A stretch of 64,000 bases of DNA, from positions 14,960,001-15,024,000 of the forward strand of contig JAKSXM010000238.1 of NCBI GenBank assembly GCA_022575985.1. Direction: 5' to 3'. The notes under the pieces were generated by a model. It worked only from the letters and a program-made list of their open reading frames with translations. It searched no databases and was not told where the DNA came from. Below are positions 10,320 to 23,800 of this stretch, one piece after another; within the stretch, counting starts at the first letter, position 1; the number at the start of each line of letters is the position of its first letter. The position numbers and the translations under genes are program-made. Source of the stretch: Anagrus nilaparvatae. Its lineage: Eukaryota; Arthropoda; Insecta; Hymenoptera; Mymaridae.

Positions 10320-11580
10320 TTTCAAGAATCTAAAAAACAAATTTCAAGCAAAAAAAAAAATATGTTTTTTAGATATTTCGATTTTTATGGGTCGTAGTCA
10401 TATGAAAACATACGCATTTAAAAACTTTAAACTCGTTTTTCTCAAAACTACTTTTTTGAAATCGGTTCCCACGCTAGCTCAAAAACTAATTGAGCTATCG
10501 ACATGAATCTTGTTTCATTTTTTTCGCTATTGCAATACCTAGTATCTGAAACAACAATGTCAGCTTTTTATGCATCAGAAAAATTTTTATTGTCCGTTTT
10601 AGGCGCATTTTTTAACGTCAAAAACTGCATTTTTCGTTTTTGGTTCACCAAATGGTCAATTTTTTGTATTTTTTGCTAAATGTTGGTTCACATACAAGAG
10701 GAAACTATAGAGATTAATTTGACTTTTTATTTATTTGTTTTGATGCCTACAATAGTTGGCGCTATGATGGGAACCTTTTTTCAATTTTTTTTTCGAGCCT
10801 CTACTTTCACGCCATCTACAAACGGTAAAAAAAATAATAATAATATAAAATAATAAAATAATTTGCTTTCAATTTTCAAATTTTCTGGAACTAATGGACA
10901 ATTTTTACCGTTTTTCCAGACGAAGCTAAGATATATCCAAGTATATCTTAGTCAATCAAACTTTTTTAGAATTTCCCGATTTCATTTGATCATTTTTACT
11001 GATTTTTCGAAGAAAACATAATGTATACTGAAGTAAATCCAAGTCGATTCTAGTAAATTTTCTTTGAATGTTCCAATTTTTCAAAGTTAACTTTTCCGCG
11101 CAAAACCATTGTACCCAAGTAAATGCAGGTTAATCATATATCAGTCGACGCTTCCATATAGAAATTATAGATTTGCGTAATGGAATCCTTTATTCATATC
11201 AGCACTGAATAATAAGGATCTGATTCACATCTTATTGTATCTTTGATTGCATGTATTCAAAGTTAGAATATGTTAAGAAACTTGTTTTTATAGTAAAATA
11301 GTATTGATTTTGTGTGTTATCTTTTTTTATATATAATTGTATCTTGATGTGATTGGCAGAGAAAACAATATGAGTTTTTTAATATTTTGAGGAGATTAGC
11401 TAGCTTCTTAGTGTAAATCGCTCTCGCAATTATTAAAATCAGTTTCTCTCTACATATTTTGTATTTTTCAGACCAACTAGTTTCTGTGTAACCAATTATG
11501 TTTATAACTAGAATACCATTACTGGTTCCATGCAACTAGATAATTTCTCTTTCTCTCTCTATAATTGAAATCTTGGAAAT
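10320..11580. other. Intergenic, no gene seen
   Basis: AT-rich non-coding DNA containing a locally repeated phrase (AAGCTAAGATATATCCAAGT at about 10923, with variants CAAGTATATCTTAGTC, GAAGTAAATCCAAGTCG and CAAGTAAATGCAGGTT downstream). Possibly a degenerate short-period repeat. Confidence 0.35.
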
Positions 11581-11583
11581 TTC

Positions 11584-11999
11584 CTTAAAGTTGGTATAGA
11601 AGATAGGTATTGCAGAAAACGATAGAGTTTTAGAGTTTCAAATGTCACTTTTACGTGTAATTTTATTATATAAAACATATAGTGTGAATCAGACTCCTGA
11701 TGTTCAGTTTACTGTTTTTTTTTTAAGTTTGATCATGCAAGCATTTGAATAAAACTAAGAAGATCCTTTATCCAAAGAACCAATGATAATAGTGAGCGAT
11801 TTTACACAGTCGTAGTTAAACCTGTGTAAACTGTTAAACCAAGACAAAGACCCGTCTACACCGAAAAATGTTAAAATTTTTTAGCAATTTGTTCGTTAAC
11901 TAAGACGGTGTAAGATCGCTCAGTGACTTACCAGGCGAGAGATTCGGAACACAAAAACTCTGTCGTTTTCTGCAATACCGGCCTTCTACCAACTTTAAA
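11584..11999. mobile_element. Inverted-repeat MITE with roughly 55 bp arms
   Basis: The left arm, TAAAGTTGGTATAGAAGAT then GGTATTGCAGAAAACGA, is mirrored by TCGTTTTCTGCAATACC and CTTCTACCAACTTTAAAT on the right. The internal sequence is unique and non-coding. Confidence 0.8.
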
Positions 12000-12019
12000 T
12001 AATTCAAGGGTGATCTTCG

Positions 12020-14862
12020 GAAAACAGTCAAGCTTTTGCATTTATATAAAAATACTATAGTTATAAAAATATAAAATTAACAAAAATTTACTATAATTAC
12101 TTTTAGCATTTTTTATTTAAAATTTAATGTTCAATGAGTCTATAAATTTTGTTAAGGCCCTAAAAGTAGATGAATTTCTTGTGCTAATTACTTCTACAAC
12201 ACTGTAAGGTCCTAGAGTAGAAATTTTTTTAAAGTCTTGATTAACAATAAATTGTTAATTGTACTTATATTAATATAAGCTTTTACTAGTATATAGAAGT
12301 ATAGTTGAAACAGTATATAATTCTATGACTATTTGCTTGTACGGTGATGCCCCCTTTTATTGGTCATTTGAGTGCTATACTGCGCACGCTTATGAGTGAA
12401 ATTTCAGTCAGCGCGCGTCCCGACCTACAGAAGAGAAACGTATAGTCGTTTACGAAGAACGTGGACAATGTACAAAATTCCTATAACCCGTATTCTTGCA
12501 ACAGTGACTTTGTTTGCAAATAAATGATTTTTGGTGTGTTTAAATGTATTGAATTTTTCATTAATCCTTGTCTTGAAAATAATAAGATAAATATTTTTTT
12601 TTAACACCGGTGGAGAAGGTTATTTGCTAGTTAATACATCCTGTCTACGACGCTTATCGAACAGTAGGTGGCACGACCTCGAAAAAAATAGTATCAGGAA
12701 AGAAGTGCGATATCGAGAGTGCGCGCTATTCTAGATCTCGACCCGCAGAGCTTATTCTCAGAACATAAATATATAAATAACAAAATACAAATAATCTTGG
12801 AATAAATATTGACGAAGTATTAAAATTTTTCGTCATTTAGGGCGAGGATCACTATATGTAACTGTGCCTATATTATGTGACGTCACGCTACTCTAATCAA
12901 GTGCACATAGTTATGTATGTGTTCAATATACATATACATATATGTATTTATATTACTCATATATGAGTAAATCCTCATGATATATTCTCATATATAACAC
13001 TTAGTGCTTTTTAGCGATGCTAGTGTACATGAGGGAATAAAAAGAGCCACGTAAAAACCGCGCTTTTGTACCTTGTATATATAAGGATTTGTATACATTT
13101 AAAAAAAAGGTAAATAATATTTGAAGTTTTAAAAATATATTTTTCTATATATATAAAGAAATTTTGCGAAGCGGCAAAAAAATGCTGAAAAATTGCTGCT
13201 AAATTATGACCTCTTTTTCTTTTCTCATTTATGTTTTTTTTCCACGAATTAAAAATTTGTGTATTAAGCACAGAAAGAAGGGACGTGAAACTTGATTTTA
13301 TAACCTAACCTTACACAATTCGAGGTCCAAAAAAGTTCTCTTGCGTCGCGTTTTGAAAATTAAAAGATCAGTCCTTTGCGCCGTCGCTTACTGAGCGATT
13401 CCGAAAATCTGTATGTTACTACTCGCGATTCAAGTAATCATTATTATTATTTTGGTATTATTTTTTAATCAATCTGTTTAATTATCGTGCTGCTAGCAAA
13501 CGTTATATTATATTTAATTAATAGATTTCGCGAGTGAATAAAATAATAAAAGAAATACATATTTTGTGTTTTTATACTTATACAAAAGGCAACTTAATTA
13601 TTTTGTGATAACAATAAAATTAAATGCATATGTGTTTGTGCTTTGTGTGTAAGTATATATTAGTAACTCGCGTCGTTTGAAAATTCACGGCCGCTGAATC
13701 GTTGGTTTGTGGAACGAGTCAATAAATAATTGAGGTTATGAAGTATAGCAAAGAAATAAATGCAGTTTTTTTTAAACAGCAAAATAAAAGGCTGGTTAAC
13801 GTTGAGTCTAGCGAGGTCCAGATTTGGAGCCAATCAATTTTTCACTTTTTTTCCGAAATTGATCAAACTAAATTTACTTAATGCGTAGTTTTTTTTCTTA
13901 TCTCGTTTTTCACTAAAGTAATAATATAATAGACCTATATAGCGTTTTCGCCTTATCCCTAAAAGATCAATAAAAGCAGAATTATTATTTTTTCAACCAT
14001 CGTTCTTATAGCAACTAGCTTAATGTACACTATTAGAAATTAAGCTCTTGTTAAAATGATTAATGATTACTGAATTTTCTGTCCTTTCTTTTATTTAACC
14101 TTGTTACATAAAGCGTCAAAATTTAACGCATTTAGCAGCCGTGTAAAGCAACAAAACAAAAATAACGCAACTTTACAATTTTTTAATGATTATTTATTTT
14201 CAGATTAAATGAAAAATAGTTTATCTTGTAGCCACGTGGCCAGCAACAGCAAGCAATAAACAAAAAAGTCTATAATATCCAGATTAATGTAGCATTGGGC
14301 CGAGTGTTTTTATTGCAAGTGAAATTAAAAAAAAATTGTTTATTATTTTCCAAATAGTAGCAAGTAATATAATATCGAAAGAAAATATTTCAAAAGCGCA
14401 GGCGCTTTAAAAAATATAAAAAATAAATGAACAATTTTTTTTTTGACAATTATTTGACCACGTATAGTTTTTAAAAATTAAAAACAAAAATGTGATAATT
14501 TTTTGTATTTTTCAGTGTTATTGATTATTGTGACGTTTTGCGCTAAAAAAATTAGTGTTTTTTTTTTAATTGCGGTGTTAAAAACCATAATTTATTATTT
14601 TTCTTGTCTTGTTGAAAAATTGTTTTAAAAGTGAATTAGTCCATCATTTTTATTGTAATTAGTGTTGCCCCTTATGTGAGAATATTTTTTGTATTTTTGT
14701 TATTTTAAATGTATGTGATAGGCGAGGTGACAGAGTAAACGCTAACCAAAAGAAATTGCACATCACTATATTATATAGATACATGTAGAAAAGCGTCGAG
14801 TCTCAACGACGGATAATTCTCAGCAAATTCTCGCCACACCTACCCTCGATGAGAGGAGGCAC
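12020..14862 (+). other. Upstream region and 5' untranslated leader of taiman
   Basis: No coding exon is visible. The in-frame stop TAG at 14776-14778, upstream of the ATG at 14863, shows that the open frame starts nearby and that the leader exon reaches at least that far. Less AT-rich patches occur near 12640-12760 and 13660-13700 and could be promoter or 5' exon sequence. An acceptor-like TTATTTTCAG ends near 14204, so a spliced 5' UTR exon is possible. I cannot place the transcription start. Confidence 0.4.
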
Positions 14863-14891
14863 ATGTCCATTGCTGCTGCTGAAAATGCAGG
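14863..14891 (+). CDS. tai: tai coding exon 1 (start codon)
   Basis: It encodes MSIAAAENA plus two bases of the next codon. The donor is GTGAGTACG at 14892. The ATG sits in the context AGGCAC-ATG; the upstream frame is open back to TAG at 14776 with no earlier ATG. Confidence 0.88.
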
Positions 14892-17800
14892 GTGAGTACG
14901 ATGAATGGAAAAATCGAATGATAGTCTTGGCTCAATAAAACAATGAAACGCCAAAAAAAAATTTTTTTTAATTTAAATTTCATAATTTATTACGTGCACA
15001 ATTAGACTATATACACAAGAGATAAAGAGAAAGAAAGGTATAAAATTGAGTTGCGCGCGCCCAAAAGAGAGGGGGAAAACCTTGGCCCGGATACCAAGCC
15101 ACAGCTTAACCCTGGCTCTTACCATGGTATGCATGCTAAAGGGGGCCTCTTTCTTCCGAAAAATTTGTGTTAAATTGATAAAATTGATTAATTCTTGATT
15201 ATCTGGCATATTAAGTTGAAATAAATGAATTTTTCTTTTGCCAATGAATTCTCGTTGGGCACCTTAGAACACCTGTGCGGTACTTTCATTTCTACTTCCC
15301 CACCTTACTGCCAAAAACCTGATCAGTCTTTTTTCTTTTAGTATAATATGTTTCTTTCCTTTTTAATTTCTCAAATTTCGTTTTTAAGAAGGAGGATTAG
15401 AATCCTAATTTAAAAATTTTTTCTCGCTCCTCTTACGTAATGGGCAGGTTCTTCACCGACAATTAATTATGCGTAGTTTTGCTTCCTTCTTCTGTTTTTA
15501 ACTATCGACATAGACTATAATATAATGTCAATGTTTTTAACAGAATTTAAATATATTTTATATGGTATTTGTTATGATTTGATACCTAATTTTATATGAA
15601 CATTTTTTTCCAAAAATTTTTCAAAAATTTTTTGTATCAAAAAATAAAAAGAAAACAAGATTAATTTTTTCTTACGGAGAGAATTAAGAAATTCATTATT
15701 TCTCAATATCTTGTATTTTTTGTATTTAAGGTATTAAGAGGGTTGTAGAAAATGATGACAGAACTTAATGAAATAGGAAACATATTAAAATTTAAACATT
15801 TTAAAACTGAAATAAACTTTATTTTACCCCTCTTATAGCATTAACTTTTTTTTAATTAAGAAAATAAAATCGGAGTTTTAACATTGATCTTATGGGAGCA
15901 ATACCTTGGAGCTTTGAAAAAATATGAAAATGATGACACAGGAGATTAAAATTAGCACAAAATGATAAATAAATGATCAAAGATTAAATTTTCAATTTAT
16001 TTTCCCCACCTTATAGACTTTAATTTTAAATAAATAAATAAAAACTATGTAAATAACCTGAAATTATACTAATACATATATGATGTCACATATGTATGTA
16101 GCGTCGATAATTTAGAATGCGATAAAAAAAATTGTCCAACCTTCTTAAGTCCTTAATTTAAATTTTTTCGGAAAAAAATTAAAGAACTTAATTCTAATTT
16201 TTTTGTTGACGTAATGCCCGTAGTAATGCCTAATTTTTTTGGGGGGTTCTAGTTTTAATAAATTTGGTGTTACTTTTATTTCTAACTCATGTGAATATTT
16301 GTCATTGATTAAAGGCCCGTAGTAATTTGACAGTTTTTAAAAGAATTTAGCTTCCAATATAGAGCAAAAACAATTTTTTTGTCTCAGATGCAAAAAACTG
16401 CACAAGAGAATACAACATCTGGAAGTCACGCAGCAAATAGAAGAGGTTACAATTTTGTACTCCACTAAACCCGTAAAATTTAATTAAAAATATTAATTTA
16501 AAATAAATAGTTTGTAATAAAATATCGAGTAAAATATTAAAAAACTTACAACTAGTTTCTGAACTCACAACCAACGAGGATGGAACATGTTTTAATTTGT
16601 ATTTTAAATCACCACTATAATTATAGTGCCACTATTATAGTACCTATAATAGGCACTAGCATTTTGTAACCATCGAGGTAACCATTAAGTGAATTGTACA
16701 GTAAAATCACGGGGGGGGGGGGTATTGTTTGTGGCCGCCACCAGATTTGGTCTATTATAGGTTTTTTGGGTCGCTGAACACGGAAACCAACGCCTTTTCC
16801 ATGAGAAATTGGGGCTTGACCCTTAAATTAGCCAAAACACTCGCCAAAACTACATCTAAAAGGGGTGTTTTTGCCACTTTTTCTCTAGCCCTTCAAGATT
16901 TAGTCTAATAAGGGTTTTTGGGCTCGCTGATCATGAATATTGAAGTTATAACTATGAAAAATTACCTCTTCACCCTTAAATTGGCCAAAACTACCCATAA
17001 AAGGGGTGTTTTCGCTAATTTCGCTCTAGCCCTCCAAGATTCGATCTAATAGGGTATTTTGGGTCGCTGATCACAAAAATCGATGCATTTTCAATTAAAA
17101 CTTAACTCTTCACCCTTAAATTATCCAAAACTACCCCTAAATGGGGTGTTTTCTCTACTTTCGCTCTAGCCCTCCAAGATTTGGTTTAAAAGGGTTTTTT
17201 GGATCACTGATCACAAAAATTGATGTTTTTAAAATAAAGGTAAGCAAATGTAATTTTTAAAATCGTTTTAAAATTAAAAAAAAATTTTTTTGCATTAAAC
17301 AAAATTTTTATTATGCTTCAAAATAACCCTGCAAGGGCTGTTTATTGTTATCAGAGACCCAAAAAAACATATTAGGCCAAATCTTGAAGGGCTAGAGTGA
17401 AAGTAGCAAAAACACCCATTTTAGGGGTAGTTTTGGCTCTTTTAAGGGTGAAGAGTTAAGTTTTAATAGAAAAGACATCAATAGGTTTGTTCTTTTTGTC
17501 CCTTAAACCCGAAACCCGGGTTAAAAATAGAGTCTAAAAAACCTGCGCTTATTCAAAATATAAAATTAATATTTTAATTTAATAAAAAATAAATGTAATA
17601 TAAATATAAAAAATTAGTAAAAAATTAATATTATATATTTAAAAATTAATTTTTTACTAATTTTTTATATTTATATTACATTTATTTTTTTTTAAATTAA
17701 AAGATTAATTTTATATTTTGAATAAGCGCGGGTTTTTTAGACTCTAGTTTTAACCCGGGTTTCGGGTTTAAGGGACAAAAAGAACAAACCTAATTTTTGT

Positions 17801-20800
17801 AATTAGCGACCCGAAAAATTCTATATATCAGATCGAATCTTGGAGGGCTAGAGCGAAAGTAGCGTAAACACCCATTTTAGGGGTAGTTTTGGCTAATTTA
17901 AGGGTCAAGCCACAATTTCTCATAGAAAAGGCCTCGATTTTCGTGTTCAGCGATCCAAAAAACCTATAGTAAACCAAATCTGGTAGCGGCCACAAACAAT
18001 ACCACAAAAACCGTGATTTGATTGTAGTATTAGTGTAAGAAATGAAACATTAGCACCCAGGAATTATTTTTATAACCATATATCAACTAATTTTATGCAG
18101 AAATAACCAAGGAAATTTAAAATAACCAATATATCTTTAAATATATATTATCTAAAAAATTTGTCCGTTCCAGTTGAGGGACGTTTGGCGCTTTTTGGCC
18201 CAGGATGGACAATAAAATAGGCAACAAAAATGTAATGCATTTTAAGGGGAATAGTTGAAATAAAATGTTTTATTAAAATGTTTTTTCCTCGAGACATAAG
18301 CATATTCATAAATATTCATTGGATGGGGTATTTGAAAAAGTCTGGTTTGGTAGGGGGGAGGGGGTGAAATGGACTTAGAATATTTTTGATTTTGGAACCT
18401 TCGGTGCAGAAGTACCTATGGACCATTGCCAAAAAATAAATTCATATTATTTAAAAAACAATAATAATTTGAAAATTTAATTAATTTTGTTTAGTTCGAA
18501 ATGTAAGCAGCTTGATTTCTATAATAAAAATCTGAATATAAATATTTGCAAATAAACATTTACATTATGAACACAATAGACACTTTATTATCAGTGTTAT
18601 AAGGGAACATGTTCCATGCTCGTTGATTGTGTAGTTACACAAACTAGTTATAAATTTTTTATTAATCCTTTAAAAACTAAGCATCATTACGAACATTTTC
18701 CCAGCATTTCCCTGTATTCGGCATCAAAATCCATGCTTATAAAAAAAATTCCTGGATTTCAGAGTCAATTATTTTTTTACCTTATTGTATTAATGCAAAT
18801 ATACATAAATAGTTAAATATTATCGAAATAATATGTAAAATTTTTAATATTACTGTTAATTACTGTAAATTTTCCCCTTTTCCACCATTGTCAGTTCAAA
18901 CATTTCAAAAAAAATTTTGCTGCATAATATTATTCAAATATTATTGATTATTGCTTTAAAAATAGAAATTCTAAAAACAAAAAAATGACCAGATACATTG
19001 AATGGGTTCCTCATAGAGGGACCATTGTGATAGGTGAAATTTTGATTTTTGATTTTTTGGCAAATAAGTACGTTTTGAGACTCCAGGAAGCTAGAAAGCC
19101 GGCCTTACGTAGCTGCGCTTATACGGGTGCGTTTATACGGTACGTTACGCAGTTGTAAATTTTACATTAGTAGCTATACGGCCAATTGTAGAAAGTCTCA
19201 AAAGAATGCCCCAAATCGAAGTTTAACATCCTTGGTTTCACCTCAGAAAGTAATTTACGTGCAATTTAGGTAATTCTTTAAAGAATTATTATACTCAGTT
19301 AGGCCCCATCTACAAAAGCCGTAAAAGGGGGTCAAAAACAAAATATTCTTCTGCGCATTGCGTTGCGCCTGGGTTTTACGGCTTCTGTAGATGGGGCCTT
19401 AGGCTGCTCTCTAAATCGAAAAGTGTAAATTCACCTAGAAATTTACATCTTTACACCTTATAAGTAGTAAATTTTAAATGTACACTCTATATAAGTAGTA
19501 AATTTTTATGTTTACACCTTACCCCAAAATTTTAAAATGCACTATTGGGAATCACGATTAAATTCATGTTTACATTTTTACCCCCTCCACACGTAGGTGT
19601 GTATAAAACATGGCTACTCTTTTTCCATGAATAACATAGGAAAAGTAACAAATAGTTCATTAATACACTGAGAAAAACGTTTCTTTGATTCAATGGTATA
19701 TATCATTAATTTGATAAACTGATTTCATTGAAATGTAGCAATGAAATATTTCATTAATTTAATGACATATATTATTAAAATTATTTTAATGAAATATAAC
19801 TTTAGTTTAATGACTTATTATTTTTTTTTTAAAGAAAATAAAATATTAAGTTTTTTAACCATGTGAGTCAGTTATTTTTTTACTTAATATTTTAAACGCT
19901 GTTTTTATCGACTGAAGTTACGATGACCGCATATGTGTATTATTTAGTTTTTAATTTGTATCCCCCGTGTATTCGCCTATTATTGTTTCGCTATATTATA
20001 TATTATTCGCACGCGCGCTTCGTATATCATGTAATAAAATTTTGATCCTTATATAGTAAAGGAAAGTCAATTTTATGACTTGCGAGAGTGATATTCTTAG
20101 AGCGACATCTGCTTATAACAATTATATCAAAATTTTAAAGTAAATAATTAAATTTAAATAATTGAATATCATTTTTTTAATTAGTTTTAATATTTTACAA
20201 ATTTTGTTTAAAAAAAGAAATTAGTAAAAAAGTATAGGTGAATATAAAATTTGTGAAAAAAAAATATATAATTAAATAAAAAAATTACAAACAGTTAATT
20301 TTTTTTAATAATTAATTTATTTATTTTTTTATGTATCAAAGATTAAATTAAATGGAAAGAAAATCATATCAACATTCTAAATCTATGAATGACAAGATGC
20401 ATATAATAAAAACAAAAAAATTCTTTTTTTTATTAATTAAATTCTTTACAAAAATTATAAAAAGCAACTACGTAATTTCTCTCAAAACAATATAAGGCAG
20501 TATCCAGAATTGGACTTTCTCAAAACTATTTTTTTTTTTTAGTCAATGTTTAAAATTATATCTGAAATATTTAAATTCTCTATCACTACTAGGAAAAAAA
20601 AATTAACAGTTGCATCTTTCCCAGTTAGCGGTAGCAAAGAACTGGTTTTAATATACTATCTGAGATAGTGAAAAACTGAACTAACAAAAATTAGAAAACC
20701 ATTCTTGGTTCCTATTCTTCTACTCAATGATTATAACTAATTCTGATAATTTCAATATTCTATCTCTTTTGGTAGAAAAAATATTCATATCATTATGTAT

Positions 20801-23800
20801 ATAGCATTCAAGTTAACGATGCCGAAGGACTATATAGTCTTTACAGACACTATCTGTGATAGTGAAAAACTAAAATAATAAAAACCAGAAAACCATTCTT
20901 GGTTCTTCTTCTTCTACTCAATGTTTGGAACTGCTTCTGATAATTTCAATATTCTATCTCTTTTGGGAGAAAAAATATTCATCATTTTATATAGCATTTA
21001 AGTTGATATAAAATTATGAATATTTTTTCCAGCCATCAAGTTGATATTAAATTATGGATATTTTTTCTCCCAAAAGAGATAGAATATTGAAATTATCAAA
21101 AGTAGTTCTAATTATTGAGTAGAAGAAAAGGAACCAAGAATGGTTTTCTGATTCTTATTAGTTTAATTTTTTAGTATCCAATAGTTTATTAAAAAACTAG
21201 TCCTTTGGTATCGTAAACTTGAATGCTATATAAAATTATGGATATTTTTTCTCCCAAAAGAGATAGAATATTTAAATTATCAAAAGTAGTTCTAATTATT
21301 GAGTAGAAGAAAAGGAACCAAGAATGGTTTTCTGATTCTTATTAGTTTAATTTTTTAGTATCCAATAGTTTCTTAAAAAACTAGTCCTTCGGTATCGTAA
21401 ACTTAAATGCTATATAAAATTATGGAGATTTTTTCTCCCAAAAGAGATAGAATATTGAAATTATCAAAAGTAGTTCTAATCATTGAGTAGAAGAAAAGGA
21501 ACCAAGAATGGTTTTCTATATTTTATTAGTTTATTTTTTCACTGTCTCAGATAGTGTCTATAAAAACAGTTCTTTGCTACCGCTAACTGGGAAAGATGCA
21601 ACTGTGAATTTTTTTTCCTAGCAGTAATAGAGAATTAAAATATTTCAGATATATCTAAGGATTGACTAAAAAAGAAAAAAAAGAAAAATAGTTCATAGTT
21701 TTTTACAATTTAAGATCAAGTCTTATAAAACCAGTCCTTTGGTATCGTTAACTTGCTATATGAAATGATGAATATTTTTTCTCCCAAAAGAGATTCAGAA
21801 ACAGCAGCGTTTCCACCATTATATATTAACATTTTTTTTTTAAAATTAAAACTTCATTTTCTTTAATTATTGGCATACTCAAAACAGCATAAACTCTGTT
21901 ATTAAAGTATACCGTGGCGCTGTCTCTCTCAGTGAATTCTGAGTTGCGCAGTACAGTCTAAAATTACTGAATTTAAAATATTATTAATTTAATGAAATAT
22001 TTCATTGATTCAATAACTATACTATTAATTTAATAGAATATTTCATTGCTATATTTCAATGAAATCAAACCTATTAAACTAATGGAATATTTGTCTCAGT
22101 GTAGTTAAAATAAAGATATTAAATTGAAAAAAACACATAAATTTATTAACACAATACTATTTCTAATATACACTGTTTTATTTTTGTAAAAATTTTAAAC
22201 CTTTAATTCATTTTATTAAAAATATCAATTTTTGGTCTATATGCACATTGTTAATTCATACCTTAGGGTAGCCATCTTACTTACACCGACGCGCGTTCAT
22301 GTGTTTAATCATGAATCTACTGACTTCATTATTTTTAGGTGACAATAACATTTAAATATTATTTTTGAAGCCAAATTTATTTATTTAAAATTTTTATTAT
22401 CGTTTATTTAAAACGACTAGGAATCTAGGATGTCTAATAATACATAAAAAAGGGTACCGCGCAAGCGTAAACATATCACATGTTATAATCTCGCGCCTTA
22501 TTGCCGAAAATAAAATTGAAAAAGGAGTCGTTGCTTAATACTTTTTCTACTCCTGGATGAAAAGCTTAATAAGTTTTTAATTAGACAGTGTTAATTTTAT
22601 TAGGAACATTATTGTAATGAGTTTGTTAGAGGTAAGTTAAAATTTTTATAAAAAATTATCAAAATAATATAACCTCAAACTTAACACTGTCTAATTATAA
22701 TATTTAAAAACTTATTAAGCTTTTCATCCAGGAATAGAAAAAACATTAAGCATCATTTCCTTTTTCATTATTATTTTTCAATAAAATTTTGGGGTTAGAT
22801 TTTAAAAAACATCGAGTAAAGTGTAAATTTTAAATTACACCATATGCGAAAGGTGTAAACATAAAAATTTACTACTTATAGAGTGTACATTTAAAATTTA
22901 CTACTTATAAGGTGTAAAGGTGTAAATGCAAGTGTAAATGTCTAGGTGAATTTACACTTTTCGATTTAGAGAGTGGTTCTACAAACGCCGTAAATGGAAG
23001 ACGTAACCGCAAGCGCAGCCGTAACGCAATGCGCACAACACAACACGCATGTGTCGAAACGAAAATCATGTTGTGCGCATTGCGTTGCGGCTGCGCTTGC
23101 GGTTACGACACTTATTTACGGCGTTTGTAGAATTAGCCTTAGGCTCCATCTACAGAAGCCGTAAAATGGGGTCGCAAAAGCAAGCGTGGGTGCAATGCAA
23201 TGCGCAGAAACCAATTTTGGCTTCTGCGCAACTCCAAATACACAAAATCTTCTTCTGTGCATTGCGTTGCGCTCACGCTTGCGGTGCGCCAGAGAAGCAG
23301 AGAAGCCGTTTATGGCATCATGGAATTAAGTTGGCTTACATGAATCGGTTGGTACTGCTTTCTTTTTTGAAAATATTTTTCCTTTGCACGTGCAGCAGAC
23401 AATGATAGCAATTCAAAGAAGATACCAGTACCAACCGATTCATGTTAGCCAACTTAATTCCATTATGCTATAAACAGCTTCTCTGCGGTGCGCCTCGAAT
23501 TCACAGTTTCTGTAGACTGGGCCTTAGGCTTAGTCTACATAACCGCCTTAGTAATTACTTTTCTGGACACGAGTCGTAAATATAATATTTCGTGTAACTG
23601 TCGCTATTTTTATTTTACAAATAATATAATTGTTTATCGATGCCGAAGTATATAATAATAGCACTTTTTTAGGCACAATTAATAAATTATCTTTTTAATT
23701 TAAAATTTTGCTGTATATATGAACTTTTGTTTTTGATTACATCGAGATTACATTTTATTGTGTGAAGCATGACGAAAAAAAATTTTTCAAGCTTGGCCAA

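Larger units (their letters stand above)
16560..18650. mobile_element. ACATGTTCC-family element, long copy, host of a nested foldback
   Basis: The left terminus CACAACCAACGAGGATGG then AACATGTT (16566-16591) is inverted at the right as AACATGTTCCATGCTCG then TTGATTGTGT (about 18607-18633), with two differences in about 26 bases. Relatives occur at 2857-3170, about 26640-26705 and about 31100-31280. The GTCGCTGATCAC foldback (16697-18028) is inserted inside it. Confidence 0.75.
19402..22976. mobile_element. 3.5 kb palindrome with GTGTAAATTCACC arms
   Basis: The left arm (19402-19520), including TCTCTAAATCGAAAAGTG and TTACACCTTATAAGTAGTAA, is mirrored by 22838-22976. A TA-flanked palindromic element (19666-22101) and a smaller inverted repeat (22518-22767) are inside. 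Confidence 0.75.

Noticed and set aside
10162..10506. 114-codon open frame
   Set aside because: It starts inside the TTAA element and reads through AT-rich DNA; low complexity, no domain or splice evidence.
23049..23405. 118-codon open frame with Arg/Leu-rich protein
   Set aside because: Lies entirely in GC-rich MITE arms with inverted copies of the same sequence; no domain.
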